Source of the DNA: Nemertoderma westbladi
Taxonomy: Eukaryota; Xenacoelomorpha; Nemertodermatida; Nemertodermatidae
Reading direction: 5' to 3'
Length of the DNA stretch: 64,000 nucleotides
Assembly (NCBI GenBank): GCA_032718475.1
Contig: JAUCBJ010007053.1
Location: 62,001 to 126,000 of the forward strand
Shown: positions 1-12,600 of the stretch, piece by piece
Position numbering within the stretch: position 1 is the first letter of the stretch
Layout: the number at the start of each line of letters is the position of its first letter
Position numbers and translations under genes: made by a program
The notes under the pieces: model-generated
What the model was told of the DNA's origin: nothing
What the model saw: the letters and a program-made list of their open reading frames with translations, nothing else
Database searches by the model: none

Positions 1-3000
1 ACAAAACAGCCTCTGTGTCCTTGTACAGAGATGTGATATTATTAAAACTTCCAGTAATATTGTGACCATAATTTGTGCCAGCGCATCGAAACATATGGTG
101 CTCTTCATCATCTATCTCCGTAGGGCATAGGTTGCAGAAGCGTAGCTGTCTGGGTACCGAACGCCAGCGCCCGAGTTCAACTTGTAGACAATGAGAGCCA
201 AGTCTAAACTGGAGGCACTTTTTGTGCGCTGTGCTCCATACGTTGTCATTTAAAAGAGAGCTTCTTGTTAATGTCGGATTGAACTTTAGATATGTTCTGA
301 ACTTAGTCCCCTTATTTGGCTGAGAGTTATTTGCTTGCGTTTGAACATATATACGCACACCGTCTAAAAAGTTGTTTGTAGTAATTTCTTTATTTTCTAG
401 AGATTTATAGTGACAAACATACGGAATTTTCATGTCTATAGCGTCATTTATTAATTTATTTAGTATCGGTTGGTTTTCACTATTCCGAACACGGAGCCAG
501 AAAGCTTTTTGTCTCTTTTGAATGGTTGTGTTGATATCAGCCATCGTACTTAATTCGCAATAAATAAGCTTGGACGGTGTAGTCGTCCTCACTCCCACAA
601 GAGATTTCAGAGCATACTCGTAATCACTTTGAAATTTACCCATTTTTGCGTCTCCAAATACTTCACAGTTATACAGAACACTGCTAATGACACAGGATTC
701 TAAAACTCGTTCCTTTATTCGGAACGGTAGAAGGAAATTCTCACGTAGAAAGTTCGTGAATTTGATGTAATTCTTAAAACTGTCACGTCGCTGCACTTCA
801 ATATCATTGGTCACACTACCGGTGTTTGTTATAATGGTGCCAAGATATCTGTACTTATCGGTGCATTTAATGACGCCATCGAGCAATGGCAGTGGATGGG
901 TGTCTTCATCTGTTCTAGAATTTATGCATATAAATTCGCATTTAGACGGTTGCATAGTTATTGCATTTCGAGTGCAGTAAGTGCATACTGCCTGCAGTTT
1001 CTTTGTGGCCATATCACGACTCGTAGCTAGGATAATCGTATCGTCAGCGTGTGCCAGGGTGTGTATCAACTCTAAGAATCCATCAGTCCCAATAACTTCT
1101 TTGATGTACTTAATCAAGTCATTAACGTACACTAGGAATAATATTACAGAACTGGCCGCACCTTGTTTTATGCCAGATTTCAATTGGAACTCGCTGGAGA
1201 AGTCATTATTGAAAAACACTACTCCTTTAGATAGGTGGTACATTGCTGCGATCGCGGCCAACATGACAGACCCAATACCAATAACCATTAGTTTTTTTAT
1301 TAATATTGATCGGGAAATTCGGTCAAAGGCACCTTCATAATCAAGGAATATAATGTATAATTTGGATGAGCGTTTCTTTGCAATTTCAATTAGAATTCTC
1401 ACTATAAAAACGTTATCTGCACAGCTACGTTTTGTTTGATACGCAGTTTGTTCCTCGGCTGGTTGGAACCATTTCGTAAGACGCTTACATATAATGAAGT
1501 CATAGAGTTTAGATAACAGATATATCAGCGTAATTGGGCGGTAGTTCTTCGGTAGGTAGGATGCACCTTTCTTGAATATGGCGCATATGTGTGACGTCAT
1601 CCATCTAGTTGGGTATGAGGCATTAACAAATATACAATTAAATAGCATGACAATGATAAGAATTAATGTATACGGCGCATTTTGTAGCATCTGTGGACAC
1701 CATCCATCGGCACTTGATTTGTTTTTTTAGTTTATTTAGAGCCTCCTGAACTTCTTCAGCATCAATATGTCCATCTAATTCTGGGATGAAATTTGTGTAA
1801 CCTTGCGTAGCCAGGCGAATGTCATCATCGTCCCTGCCAGTATCACACTTTGTTGCTAAGTGATTAGCAATAACTTCTGCTGACGGTGCATCTTCGGCTG
1901 TACATTTTTTGGTGTCCAGTTTACCCTTCCAATTAAGCTTTCTCCACAGTTCTTTAGAATCATTTTGCTCAATCAACGATAACCATATTTGGGAGACATT
2001 AGTATTGTGTAGAGCGGTATCATTAACAACTGGTAAATGTTCTGTTTGTTTTAACTCTGTCTGTCTATGTTGTCTCGGTACTTTCGAGATTGATGCACAA
2101 GATGTGACGAGTGACTCGATAGAATTCACTGTTGAGTCGATTGAGTCGGGAGTGACAGAAGGGATGGTTGAAATTTTTCCTTCCATTAACGTTTTATATA
2201 GACCCCAGTTTATTTCACTTGAAACGAATCGTTTCGTTCTGCTGTTAGAAATCCCCATAGTGGTGTTTATGTCAATTGAACACGATTTAGCGGCGAATAT
2301 ACTGTTGTCATACAACGAATAATCCAGCGTAATAGGGCTGTGATCAGAAGGAGTGGGAGTATTTATCACTGAAAAGCTCTCAACATTATTCAGTGCTGCA
2401 TTATTGACAATCGCGAGATCAACTTGAGACTTTTTTCCACCACGGGAGAAGGTGAAATTTCCATCACACACCAGTTTACCATATTGGAGATTGTTAAGAA
2501 TAGCACTATCTGTTCCGTCCAGAGTGTCTAGTAAAATATTTCCATGAGAGTTTATGATGCTATCTGGATTTCTAGAATAATCTGTGGCTGGTATATTTGT
2601 ACGGGGTTTTCCAACTCGGGAGTTGAGATCGCCACCTATGATTAAAGCATATCCTTTCAGGTTCGCCTCATTAATTATATTAGACATACATGCAAAATTG
2701 TCCATGCTAAAGTAGCGGGATTCAGATGGGGGCACGTATATTCCAGCTATCCAAACATCGGCAAACTTACATACAATAATATCCGGGTTTGAAGAATCGA
2801 TAGATACCAATAGTTTTTTCATATCATCAGTCATTAAAACGGTGACACCACCTCGAGGAGATCGAGTAGGTAATGTATATGGGTGGTGTATGCTATGAAA
2901 TCCATTTGTTAGTAATTGTTGTCCCTCGGTGAGATGAGTTTCACTAAGGAATACAAGGTCAAACTTCTGTAACCACCGTGTAGTTCTACTAGTGCTTATT

Positions 3001-3082
3001 CTGCTATCTAAAATATGATATAGTCCATTAATGTTCCAGAAAGTAATCGAAATCCTAGAGATGCCAGCGAACCTACAATTTA
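1..3082 (-). pseudogene. LINE-A ORF2, endonuclease-reverse transcriptase, frameshifted
   Basis: This would encode the element's replication enzyme. The endonuclease starts at about 3055 with an FWNINGL motif, followed by a SETHL metal-binding motif near 2945, GGDLNSRVG near 2640 and SDHSPI near 2345. The RT follows, with YRPI near 1535, an EGAFDR block near 1330 and the catalytic AHADD box near 1040. The C-terminus has a CNLC...H...C knuckle near 130-85. The endonuclease frame (2834-1638) and the RT frame differ. The break lies in a seven-T run at about 1720-1727, and a single-base indel there would rejoin them. The piece is partial because the stop codon lies outside the window. The domain calls are secure; the LINE clade is not. 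Confidence 0.82.
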
Positions 3083-3185
3083 AAAAACCTGCGTTGCGGA
3101 CTTGATATTATCAACTTCCACATCGTTTAGCAGTAATTTCCCTTTGTATATCCTACTGATTGGGTCTGATCTGGCTTTTAGACGG
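3080..3185 (-). pseudogene. tail of LINE-A ORF1
   Basis: About 34 codons remain open up to a TAA at 3082-3080, in a different frame from ORF2 and overlapping its open frame. The peptide is lysine-rich with a KLLLNDVEVDN stretch. The arrangement is that of a LINE ORF1/ORF2 junction. Nothing of the ORF1 domains is left, so this is called by position only. Confidence 0.35.
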
Positions 3186-3340
3186 ACCCCCTACTGCCTA
3201 CAGCCCTACAATGGGCAATGACAGACAGCCTAGCAGGAGCAGCAGACAGGCAGAGCAGCAAGCAAGCAACTGAGCAAGCCAGAACGCTGCAATGTACAGG
3301 CAGACAGGTGTAAATAGAAACTGTTTTAAGTACAATTACA

Positions 3341-3487
3341 GCTGGCCGGGTGCTGGTCACCTCGCCTGCTCGCCGCACTGCCTGACTCCCACTTCGCCGC
3401 AGGTCACCTCGCCGCACATTATCTGCGGCGAGGTGACCTGCGGCGAAGTGGCAGTGCGGCGAGGTGACCAGCACCCCAGCTGGCCTA
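3341..3487. repeat. GC-rich compound palindrome (foldback)
   Basis: A perfect 28-bp inverted repeat (3389-3416 and 3424-3451) surrounds a 7-base spacer. Outside it, a second pair of arms (about 3346-3380 and 3452-3480) pairs again, broken only by an 8-base insertion in the left arm. The arms are built from CACCTCGCCGCA-type blocks. Short low-complexity GC/CAG-rich sequence lies to the left (3190-3290). Confidence 0.75.
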
Positions 3488-4029
3488 CTCTACGCTCTAC
3501 CTACACCAAGTGTACGCCGCAATTTCATGTTGTACACCGGATTACAATGCCAAATGAAAAAGAAACGCGAGTGATTTTTATTTCATTCTTAAAATGTAAA
3601 ATTAAAAAGAGACGCCAGCGAAGCGAGGGAAATTTTTTGTGGCAAATTCTTCGGTTATTGTTATCACTTCTCCACTTTCTGACTTTGCAAGAACTTTAAC
3701 GCCGCGGGTTCAACGGTGTAGACTTATCACGCGGCTGCGCGGCGCAACATCCTGACATCGTCATTACGCGGCGTCATGTCGCGTATTTCTCAAATACGCG
3801 GACAGGCGGAAGAAACTTCAGAGTGTCATGTAGCAGTTCCAACCTGGGCAGCTGGGTGGAGGCAACGGATTGACTCTATACAGCTATAAGTCGGTCGTAA
3901 ACTGTAGGCTCTAATCCGACCTTTGGTCCTACGCATTACCCAAAAAAAACACAAAATTACCCAAAAATACACAAAAAAATTTACCCAAAAAAACACAAAA
4001 AAACCAATAAAACACAAAAAAACACAATA

Positions 4030-5040
4030 TTACCCAAAATATTGGTCCGGCGAATTTGTACAAAAAAGTACAAAAAAAATACAAAATGGTACAATATAGC
4101 CTAGTACAAAAGAATACAATAGAGTACAATAAAGTGCAAAAATAGTACAAAAGAGTACAAACGAGTGAGAAACGCTTGCAAAACGTGTATCCAAGTGTAG
4201 TTCAAATCGTTTAGAGGGGCGCACATGATGTGCAAAATAAAACAAAGCATTGTCTGATTGTGGGGCGAGCCATGCATTGAGCGGGGGCTGATCTAGCAGT
4301 CAGAGAGTAGGCCCCTATTACAATACAATCTTATGAGTTTTAATGCAGCCTTTTGTGTTCAAAAAACACAAAAAACGGTCCCAAGCCCGCAAAATTGCAG
4401 AAGGAGAACTCAATAAAGTTGCAGATAGAGGCGTACATACAGACATACATAGCCTACTGTACATAATGTACAGTAGCATCAGAGCATACAGTCTATCCTT
4501 CAGTATATTGGCTACTTTAAGACTATGACCTAAATTTTGAGTCTCAGTTATATGACTTTTATCTACCCAGTACCGGTACTGCATAGTATTGCATTATATT
4601 GTATTATACGAACTGTAGCCTATTTCTACTTGTAAGCCAGTCAAAATCTACATGAATCAAAATTCTGTCAATCATTTCATACTGACCACAAAACCAAGGC
4701 CGCTAGTGATTGACACTGTCAGACTGTCTGACTGTAGCGGTGCATATTTCGGTCCCGTTGCGGTGCATATTTCGGTCCCGTTGCGGTGCATATTTCGGTC
4801 CCGTTGCATGTGCTTACAATTGATTATATTTATATATACAAGTGTAGTGTAGTGTAGACTACCTGACTACACTGGTATACATGTTTTGTATGCGTTTCTC
4901 ACTCGTTTGTACTCTTTTGTACTATTTTTGCACTCTTTTGTACTATTTTTGCACTTTATTGTACTCATTTGTACTATATTGTACTATTTTGTACTTTTTT
5001 GTACAGATTCGTCGGACCGCAAAAAAATTACCCAAAAAGA
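4030..5040. repeat. long inverted repeat / foldback element, about 1 kb
   Basis: The left arm (about 4030-4187) and right arm (about 4881-5040) are imperfect reverse complements. Both are made of TACAAAA/TTTTGTAC-type blocks and share the order: CTCACTCGTTTGTAC, a GCACTTTATTGTAC block, a CGGACC block, then a TTACCCAAAA edge. The roughly 690 bp between the arms hold no recognisable gene. A non-autonomous DNA element or foldback is the simplest reading. Target-site duplications were not identified. A/C-rich low-complexity sequence (3938-4030) extends the left edge. Confidence 0.55.
4737..4806. repeat. 23-bp direct repeat, three copies
   Basis: Three head-to-tail copies of a 23-bp unit containing GCATATTTCGGTCCCGTT lie inside the long inverted repeat. 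The CGGTCCCG core also occurs in the 15-bp repeats at 27749-27856. Confidence 0.8.
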
Positions 5041-5264
5041 CAAAATAATTTATATCCTAAAAAAAGTTATAAACTGATAAGTTATGCTGTTATAGGGCAG
5101 TAGGGTTCCTACTGTCCTAGGCCTATGTGTTTCGGTATCGGCAGTGCTGTTATGAAGCCCATTTGCCACAAAGGTACAAATAATCGAGACACATCAATGA
5201 ATTTGTACTTCGGTTGAGCGTTTACATTTGTCATTCCAATATATTTGTCAAACCTAAAAAATAA

Positions 5265-6195
5265 TAATGTTGTGATTAGACACTTGCATTCTGTATATAT
5301 TGTGGTAATTAGACGTTAGTGAAGTCTTGTGGTAATTAGACACTGAGTTGAGTATTACTAACTACCATACTGTATATTGTGGTAATTAAACGTTAGTGAA
5401 GTCTTGTGGTAATTAGACACTGAGTATTAATAACTACCGTACTGTATATTGTGGTAATTAGACACTTGCATTCTGTATATTGTGGTAATTAGATGCAGTG
5501 TAGTCTTGTGGTAAATAGACACTTGAGTTCTGTATATTGTGGTAATTAGATGCCATTGTAAAATAATAGGCCTATCAGCCTGTCAGCCTATTGTGGTAAT
5601 TAGATGCCATTGTAAAATAATATTGTGGTAATTATATGCAGTGTAGTCTTGTGGTAAATAGACACTTGAGTTCTGTATATTGTGGTAATTAGATGCCATT
5701 GTAAAATAATATTGTGGTAATTAGATGCTGTGTGTAGGCCTACTGGTGTAGTCTTGTGGTAAATAGACACTTGAGTTCTGTATATTGTGGTAATTAGATG
5801 CCAATGTAAAATAATATTGTGGTAATTAGATGCAGTGTAGTCTTGTGGTAAATAGACACTTGAGTTCTGTATTATTGTGGTAATTAGATGCCATTGTAAA
5901 ATAATATTATGGTAATTAGATGCCATTGTAAAATAATATTGTGGTAATTAGATGCAGTGTAGTCTTGTGGTAAATAGACACTTGCGTTATATATATTGTG
6001 GTAATTAGATGCAGTGTAGTCTTGTGGTAAATAGACACGTGCGTTCTGTATATTGTGGTAATTAGATGCCGATGTAAAATAATATTGTGGTAATTAGATG
6101 CAGTGTAGTCTTGTGGTAAATAGACACTTGAGTTCTGTATATTGTGGTAATTAGATGCCAATGTAAAATAATATTGTGGTAATTAGATGCAGCGT
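5265..6195. repeat. composite minisatellite built on a TGTGGTAATTAGA core
   Basis: The core TGTGGTAATTAGA recurs roughly every 35-45 bp. It alternates with TCTTGTGGTAAATAGACAC and GCCATTGTAAAATAATA blocks to make a longer unit of about 110-120 bp. Short open frames on the minus strand are by-products of the repeat. Confidence 0.8.
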
Positions 6196-6230
6196 ACCCA
6201 ATGCGTACCAAATGTACCCAATGCATCATT

Positions 6231-6265
6231 GTTAAAATGTACCCAGTATTCGGGTACATTTTAAC
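6231..6265. repeat. 14-bp perfect hairpin
   Basis: GTTAAAATGTACCC (6231-6244) and its exact reverse complement (6252-6265) are separated by 7 bases. The surrounding GTACCC copies at 6194-6230 suggest a small repeat element. It lies about 350 bp upstream of the large ORF. Confidence 0.6.
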
Positions 6266-6612
6266 CAGGGTACGGTACGTTTTCACTTGTTCCCCGGATG
6301 GGAAAAACCCATGCAGACAATGATACGTCGATCCAGCACGATACGCATATATTGATAAGCAATAATTCTATACCGGTACTGTACTTTCTGTTGTATACTT
6401 ACCGGCAATCACATTACGAGGCATGATTATTGATAGGCCTACCTGCATTTATTTACAGATACCGTGTAGTCCTATATACAGATATATGCTATTGATATAT
6501 AATTACTGATTTTCATTTAATATATGGATGGATATGATATAGTTGATGGACAGAGTAGGTGACTGTGATTTTCTATTTTCCGTTGATATGACCTGGGAAT
6601 TTCCCCTGTTTG

Positions 6613-9600
6613 ATGGATATAAACTCAAAGTATCTTTTTTATAGTAGTGTCGAGTCATTAAGTGACAGTATCGATAGCGAGTTATTGGGCCTTCAAGTGG
6701 ATATAACAAATTCTGGTGATGCTAGCGATGGCGATTCAGAGTCGAGAGTGGATGAGTCAAGGGTGGCGGCAGAAGATTATATTTTACGCCTTCAGCAGAG
6801 GCAGGACGTGTTGGTAAACCCTTCTTTAGGATTAGAGGAAGGTAGTAAACATCTAGAGTTTATGGAATACAGTGGAAGCTTCCCTCGTACACAGAATACA
6901 TCTATTGATAATGATGTTGGCCTAACTAAAGAGCTACCGGTAACAACTGTTTGTAAGCTGCAAACTCCAGAATATATTATATCATCCACAGAGGCTGTCC
7001 CTGTGTATTCCAATAAACAAGCTGATCTGATAGAGGATATGAATGTGGATAGGTTTGAACCTAAGAGAATGCCCCAATCGTTTTTGGAACTTGTGATGGG
7101 AGCTGGAGATTCTGCAATGGCGAATGGTTCGGGAGAATCCACTCCGAGTGTTAGTCCAATTCCACAGCAAAGGCAATCCCGACAGCGGCAGTCAAATCTG
7201 GATACAAAAACAAAACATTATTCACAATCAACCCATGGGTCCCCACTCAATATTTCGCAACTTCAAAATTGTAATACAAATGCAGAAGTTCCAATCAGTT
7301 CGATTATTGGCTCTGCAAATCCTTTCAGCCATGTATTTTCCCAGTCATCAACAGTCCCCTTATTATTTTCCCCACCTGTAGACTACACTCCGCTGGTGAC
7401 TCAATCCCCACATGCCCCCCTACCGTCGGATGTGATTCCAGATTGGACCTTTCCTGTGATCCAACACTCCCCACCTCGACTCAGCACCCCACCCCCTCAA
7501 CCGAACACAATTTCCATTCTAACTCGCAATTTATCTCCACTACCTCCTACGTTCTCTCAAGCGTTTTCTACCCCTAATTTCTCTCAGCGTCCCCAAATCG
7601 ACTCTCCACTGGTGGATTTGGTAGACCAACTAGCTCAGGTATCTCAGGGAAACCAATCCTTATGTACCGGTACTGATTCAGAGGTAATAGACCACACCTT
7701 CACGCAGATTTCTACGCCTGCCCAAAGGGATTATTATATTCTTACTTCCTCAAATAACTATGTAACTACCGGTATCACTTCTGGTAAAGATGTTCAACCA
7801 TCATCTCAAACACTTATCAGCCAGCAATCACCAAACGTTTTTTCTCGTCTTCCCAATGTATTTAGCTTCTCTGCGGATGTCAAGCCCACTTTCAGCTTGA
7901 AGTCTCAATTCAATAACGGAACCAGTCAACCTACATTATTTGATTCAAAGTCACAAGCCAATTTTGTCACCCCATCCACGCTACCTGAATCACCAAAGTC
8001 AACTAAACAGTTTAGTTTTCTTGGATCACTGTCCACATCTCAATTATTTCCTATGACATCAAATAGCAGTGGGAGTTCACAGCATACCTCACAAGTTTGT
8101 TCAACAACCTCTCAAAATGATTTCCTTCCCATTACTGTGTCTGTGTCTCACAATGTGATCACATCTCAAACGACCCAACAACAGGATTTCCATTTCATTG
8201 ATTCCCAATGCCCAATACCGACTCAATCTCAACCGAATGTCTCTAATTCGCCTATCAACCAAATTTCGGCCCCCGATAATGTTTTAGCTAAATCACTCAG
8301 AATGGTTGACCTTCCTACCTCCCAAGGTGATGATAGCAGTTCGGTGTTGGTATCAAGTCAACCTCTCAGTACCAATCTAGTTAATGTACATCAAGGAATC
8401 CTTGATTCTGCTCTCCAGCTACAATCATCTGTTTCTCATAATCTAAGTGAACAACTACCAGTCTTTCTGCAGAAATCGCCCTATCCAGGTCAAGCATATT
8501 CTACTCCAAACCAACAACCACCTTCTCCAATTGAAAAACAATTTCTTTCTCCAGTTCATCATAAATTTTCTTCTTCAATTAAACGACTTACTTTCCTAAA
8601 TCAGCGTCATACCTCATCGCAAATGTCTGCTCCTATCCAACAGCAAATTAATGTCCTGGAACAAATGAATACTTCCAACAGCATCATAACGAAAGCACCA
8701 AAACATCAACAATGTACTTCTCCATCCCATAAAGTAATAATTGCACATAAAATTACAACAAGCGCTGATCCAATGCAGGATAAAATATCTTTGTCAAAAA
8801 CAGTTACTTCTCCAATAGAACCTTCTTTGATACGGCATACAAGCCCACCAATTACCGGAAATAGCGGACGTTCTCCCTCAGTATCATCTGTGCATTCTGC
8901 TGTTGATAATATTTCCCCAGACCTCGATGACATGCTTCTTAACTACTTTTCCAACTCGAACACTAAGTTCATGATTTCTGATAATAACAATTCTCGCAGT
9001 AATAGTTTAATTGGTCCTCATAGTCCGTCGAAGCGGCCTAGTGTGGGTTTAAGAAAACAGAGAGGATCGCACAGTCAGTCAATGCGGGTTCTTTCGGATG
9101 CAAGGCAGCAGCGGCATGGGCCCTCCAAACGGGTTGTTTTGGGAGTTAAAGAACAGAGTCGTTCTCGGAAAGTTGGTTCTGGTGTGGGAGAAGGGAACGG
9201 GAGTGGCCCCCACAGTCCAACCAAGCATAGTGGTTCCGGTGTTAGAAAACAAGGTGGTTGGGGAAACAAACCAATTACTCATAATCAATGTTTTGGAGGT
9301 TTGGCTACTGGCGAAATGGATAGTTTCAATAGTTTGGTCCGGCACCAAAAGAGTTATGGAAATCATTGCAAGGAAGAAAAAGTGAAAGAAGACCCCAAGG
9401 CGAATCACCGTGATGTTAATACAATTAGTAATCCGTTGCCTCCCAGTAGTAATTTAGCATCATTTGTTTACATCGACCACGATAGTGACGGTAAAGCTGC
9501 ATCCGAATTTGTTACCCCAGACGATGTCTGGTCTACAGTGTTGGCGAGAAGAAAGTTGGGAAAGAAGTCCGCGATACGCAAGTATTATTCGCAGCATTTG

Positions 9601-12600
9601 TTGAGTAAACGACGGCAATATCGTCCGAGTGGCAATGAGTCAGCCATAGAAACTTTTGGACTTGCAGATGATATAGTTGACGTAAGATCTAAACCTCAGC
9701 ATTGTCCAACAGGCTCGGTTATTGATAACATGGGGTGTGAGTTAACAGATTATAACGTACAACAGCAGCATGTTGTGTTTCCCACATTACCAGTTAGAAT
9801 TCCCTCATCTAATATGGAATGTTCTTTACCAACTGTAAGGGGAACGCATTTGTTGAGATCTCCAACACCACCCATTAGATCTCCAACACCACCCATTAGA
9901 TCTCCGACACCACCCGTTAGATCTCCGACACCACCCGTTAGATCTCCGACACCACCCGTTAGATCTCCAACACCACCCATAAGATCTCCGACACCACCCG
10001 TTAGATCTCCGACACCTCCCGTTAGACCTCCTACAGCACCTGTTCCATCTACACATTATTTGTGCTCCCCTAGATCACATAGGCCTATTGGATTACGAAC
10101 ACCACCAGTAAAATCAACACAATCAGAAATTCGGTCGCCTTTTAGCAGTCGACCCTCTACAAACGACCTCAGTGACTGTCACTCAATCGGTGACATGCCG
10201 AGCTGGAGGTTGGACTGTATGAGCCCCTCCCTTTATAAAGGGGAGGCCGTTTCCACCCCACATGGTCCACATACTCCATCTGAACCATTCGATACTCCAA
10301 TGTTCAGCCACCATGTCGCCATCCCCTTAATCGATGACCCACAAGACCCCCCCATACATTACAAGCTTTTGATTTCATCACCGCAGCATTCAATAAGGAA
10401 CTTAAATAATTTGGGTTCTAGATCACGCTTTAATAACAGTGAACTCTACAGTGAGTTGTCCGCGAGTGAGGTTGGTTGGGATAAAAGAGCTAGTTGTGAG
10501 AATTTATACAGCGCAGTGTCGGAGAATGAATTGAGTTCCAGTAGCAGCAGCTGCCAGCCACTTAGCTCGGATGAATCGTATGTCCAAGAGGATGTGGGCA
10601 AATCCCGTTGGAATGCTGAGGATCGCTCTTGTAAGTTCTGGAACAGGCAGTTACAACGCGGTTGTCAAGGACCCCAGCCTAGCAGGGTTCATCAGCGACG
10701 GATCCCATGGTTCTCAGAGACTCGATGGCGAGGCGGTCGGCCCCCTATCAGTTCCGATGATGATTGTCTTGGAGTTTATGATGATAGCAGCTCCTCAGAT
10801 CAACCATTTTCACCACCGCCTGCCGACTCGTTGAATCTGTTTGCTGTGGAGGCAGATGAACTCAGTATGATGGTCGCTGCAGTCAGCCATGGAGCCAAAG
10901 GTGACAGCCATGGAAGTAGCTCAGAGTTGTCTCATCACTATAACCTCGACATTGACAGAGATGTACGTTTTCGTGGTCCTAGGAAGGTGTTAGGTTCGCA
11001 ACCACAGGGCGGTGATGGTTTCACTGGCGGGACTTCAGCACCAATAGGCCTATCGAGGCACGAAAATACATCAAACCATCTGTCTCGAAATTCGAACAAC
11101 TATGAAAAGTCATTTCCTAAACGGTTAGAAGCTAAAACAATTCCTTCAGATGACAGAGCTGCAGAACTGCATAGAGTTTCAGGGAGTGTTGCTCACAGAC
11201 CTGTATTCACAAGAGATTTGGAATTATTGAGTTTCTCAGCGGTGAACCTCCCAGGACCACCATCCACCACTGCCGTTGCTAATGGTAACGTTGGTGTCGA
11301 GTCTATATCTATAACAACTACAGACAGCGGCATCAGTCCTGGGTCGACCGAATCTCAACCAGACAATCCCCTGGATGCTGTACCCCCGTTCAACCCCGTT
11401 GACCCTCAGGATGCATTCGATTACGACTTGGTTTACCAACGCGTTCACGATGTCAGTGATCTCGACCACCTCCAGACATCATGTCGCAAGCAATGCAAAT
11501 CCCTCGGACAAATATCTCGATTTTCTGATGTCGCGAGCAAATTGGATGCAAATGTTCTAAACTTGTTCTATGAGTTTCTGTTTGGCGTTCAGAACCGAAT
11601 TCTCAAAGTGTCTGAAATCCTTGATCTAGTCAATCAATTCGAAGGTTTCACATTTAGTTATCCTTCAGTTGAGTATTCACACCGGAGTCAGATACTAAAG
11701 ACGGTCTCTGTCTCCCGGGTGAGGTCTATCGCTTCTTGTTTAGGATTACCTGCGACTAACCTCAGTAAACCAGCTATTATAGATCGTATGATGCAGCTCC
11801 TCTCTAAGCCAGACTTATGGCCGGAGGAAATTAATTTGCCGGTTTCTGGTGAGGTGACGCCATCGACAGTTGGGGTTCCTTCAGCTAATGTTATTGGGTG
11901 TGGCAATGAGTTGGTTAACAGAAACAATATATCATCCCTCAGTGGCAGTGTAGGCCTAGCAAATAGGTCACCGGTTGGTATGTTAGGAAGAACAGTTTCT
12001 CAGGTTGGCCGTTTGGGAAAGACAAAGTCACTGCTCAGCGGATTGGGTTTAATGAAGTCGCCAGTTGGGACGTCACATTCTGTTGTTTCTCCAATTTCCT
12101 CGGTATCTTTGGTTAAATCTTCATTAATAACATCCCAAGAAGCAATTTTATCCGAATCAAACAATCGTTGTGTCACAGAAACCGTCCAACTCCCAGGTAA
12201 TGCGGAAGGAAGACGACGACGTTCTATTGATTCTTCGCTTCGTGTTACTATTCCAGTAACTCCCCCTCCAGTTAAATCGTCAAACCAAAGCCTCGATGAT
12301 AGAGTTGATGAACGAGTAGCAAACAGTAAGCCAGTCGATCTTCCATCGATCCCGTGCAATAATACATCCCCTACTCTAGCTACGCCAAACTCGTCCATGA
12401 CACCTCATCCTGAATGGCTCGATGGCGAGTTGTTGTTTCCACTCGGCCCCTCCCAATTGTACCCTAATTTTTCCCAACCCAAACCGCCACCGAGTCCTGT
12501 GAATGTCGCACCTAAATCCCCGCAGACCCCACTCCATGGCTCCCCCCAACCAGAACCTCTGTACTTCGATGAATCGAGATCGAACCAACTAACCAGTTAC

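Larger units (their letters stand above)
1..3185 (-). mobile_element. LINE-A: non-LTR retrotransposon, truncated at both ends of view
   Basis: A minus-strand LINE occupies the left edge. Reading leftward it holds the last codons of an ORF1 (to 3080), an AP-type endonuclease (about 3055-2300), a reverse transcriptase and a C-terminal Cys/His cluster close to base 60-140. The element runs off the window start, so its 3' end is not seen. Homology stops near 3185, which I read as 5' truncation, the usual outcome of target-primed reverse transcription. The clade is not resolved by eye. Confidence 0.85.
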
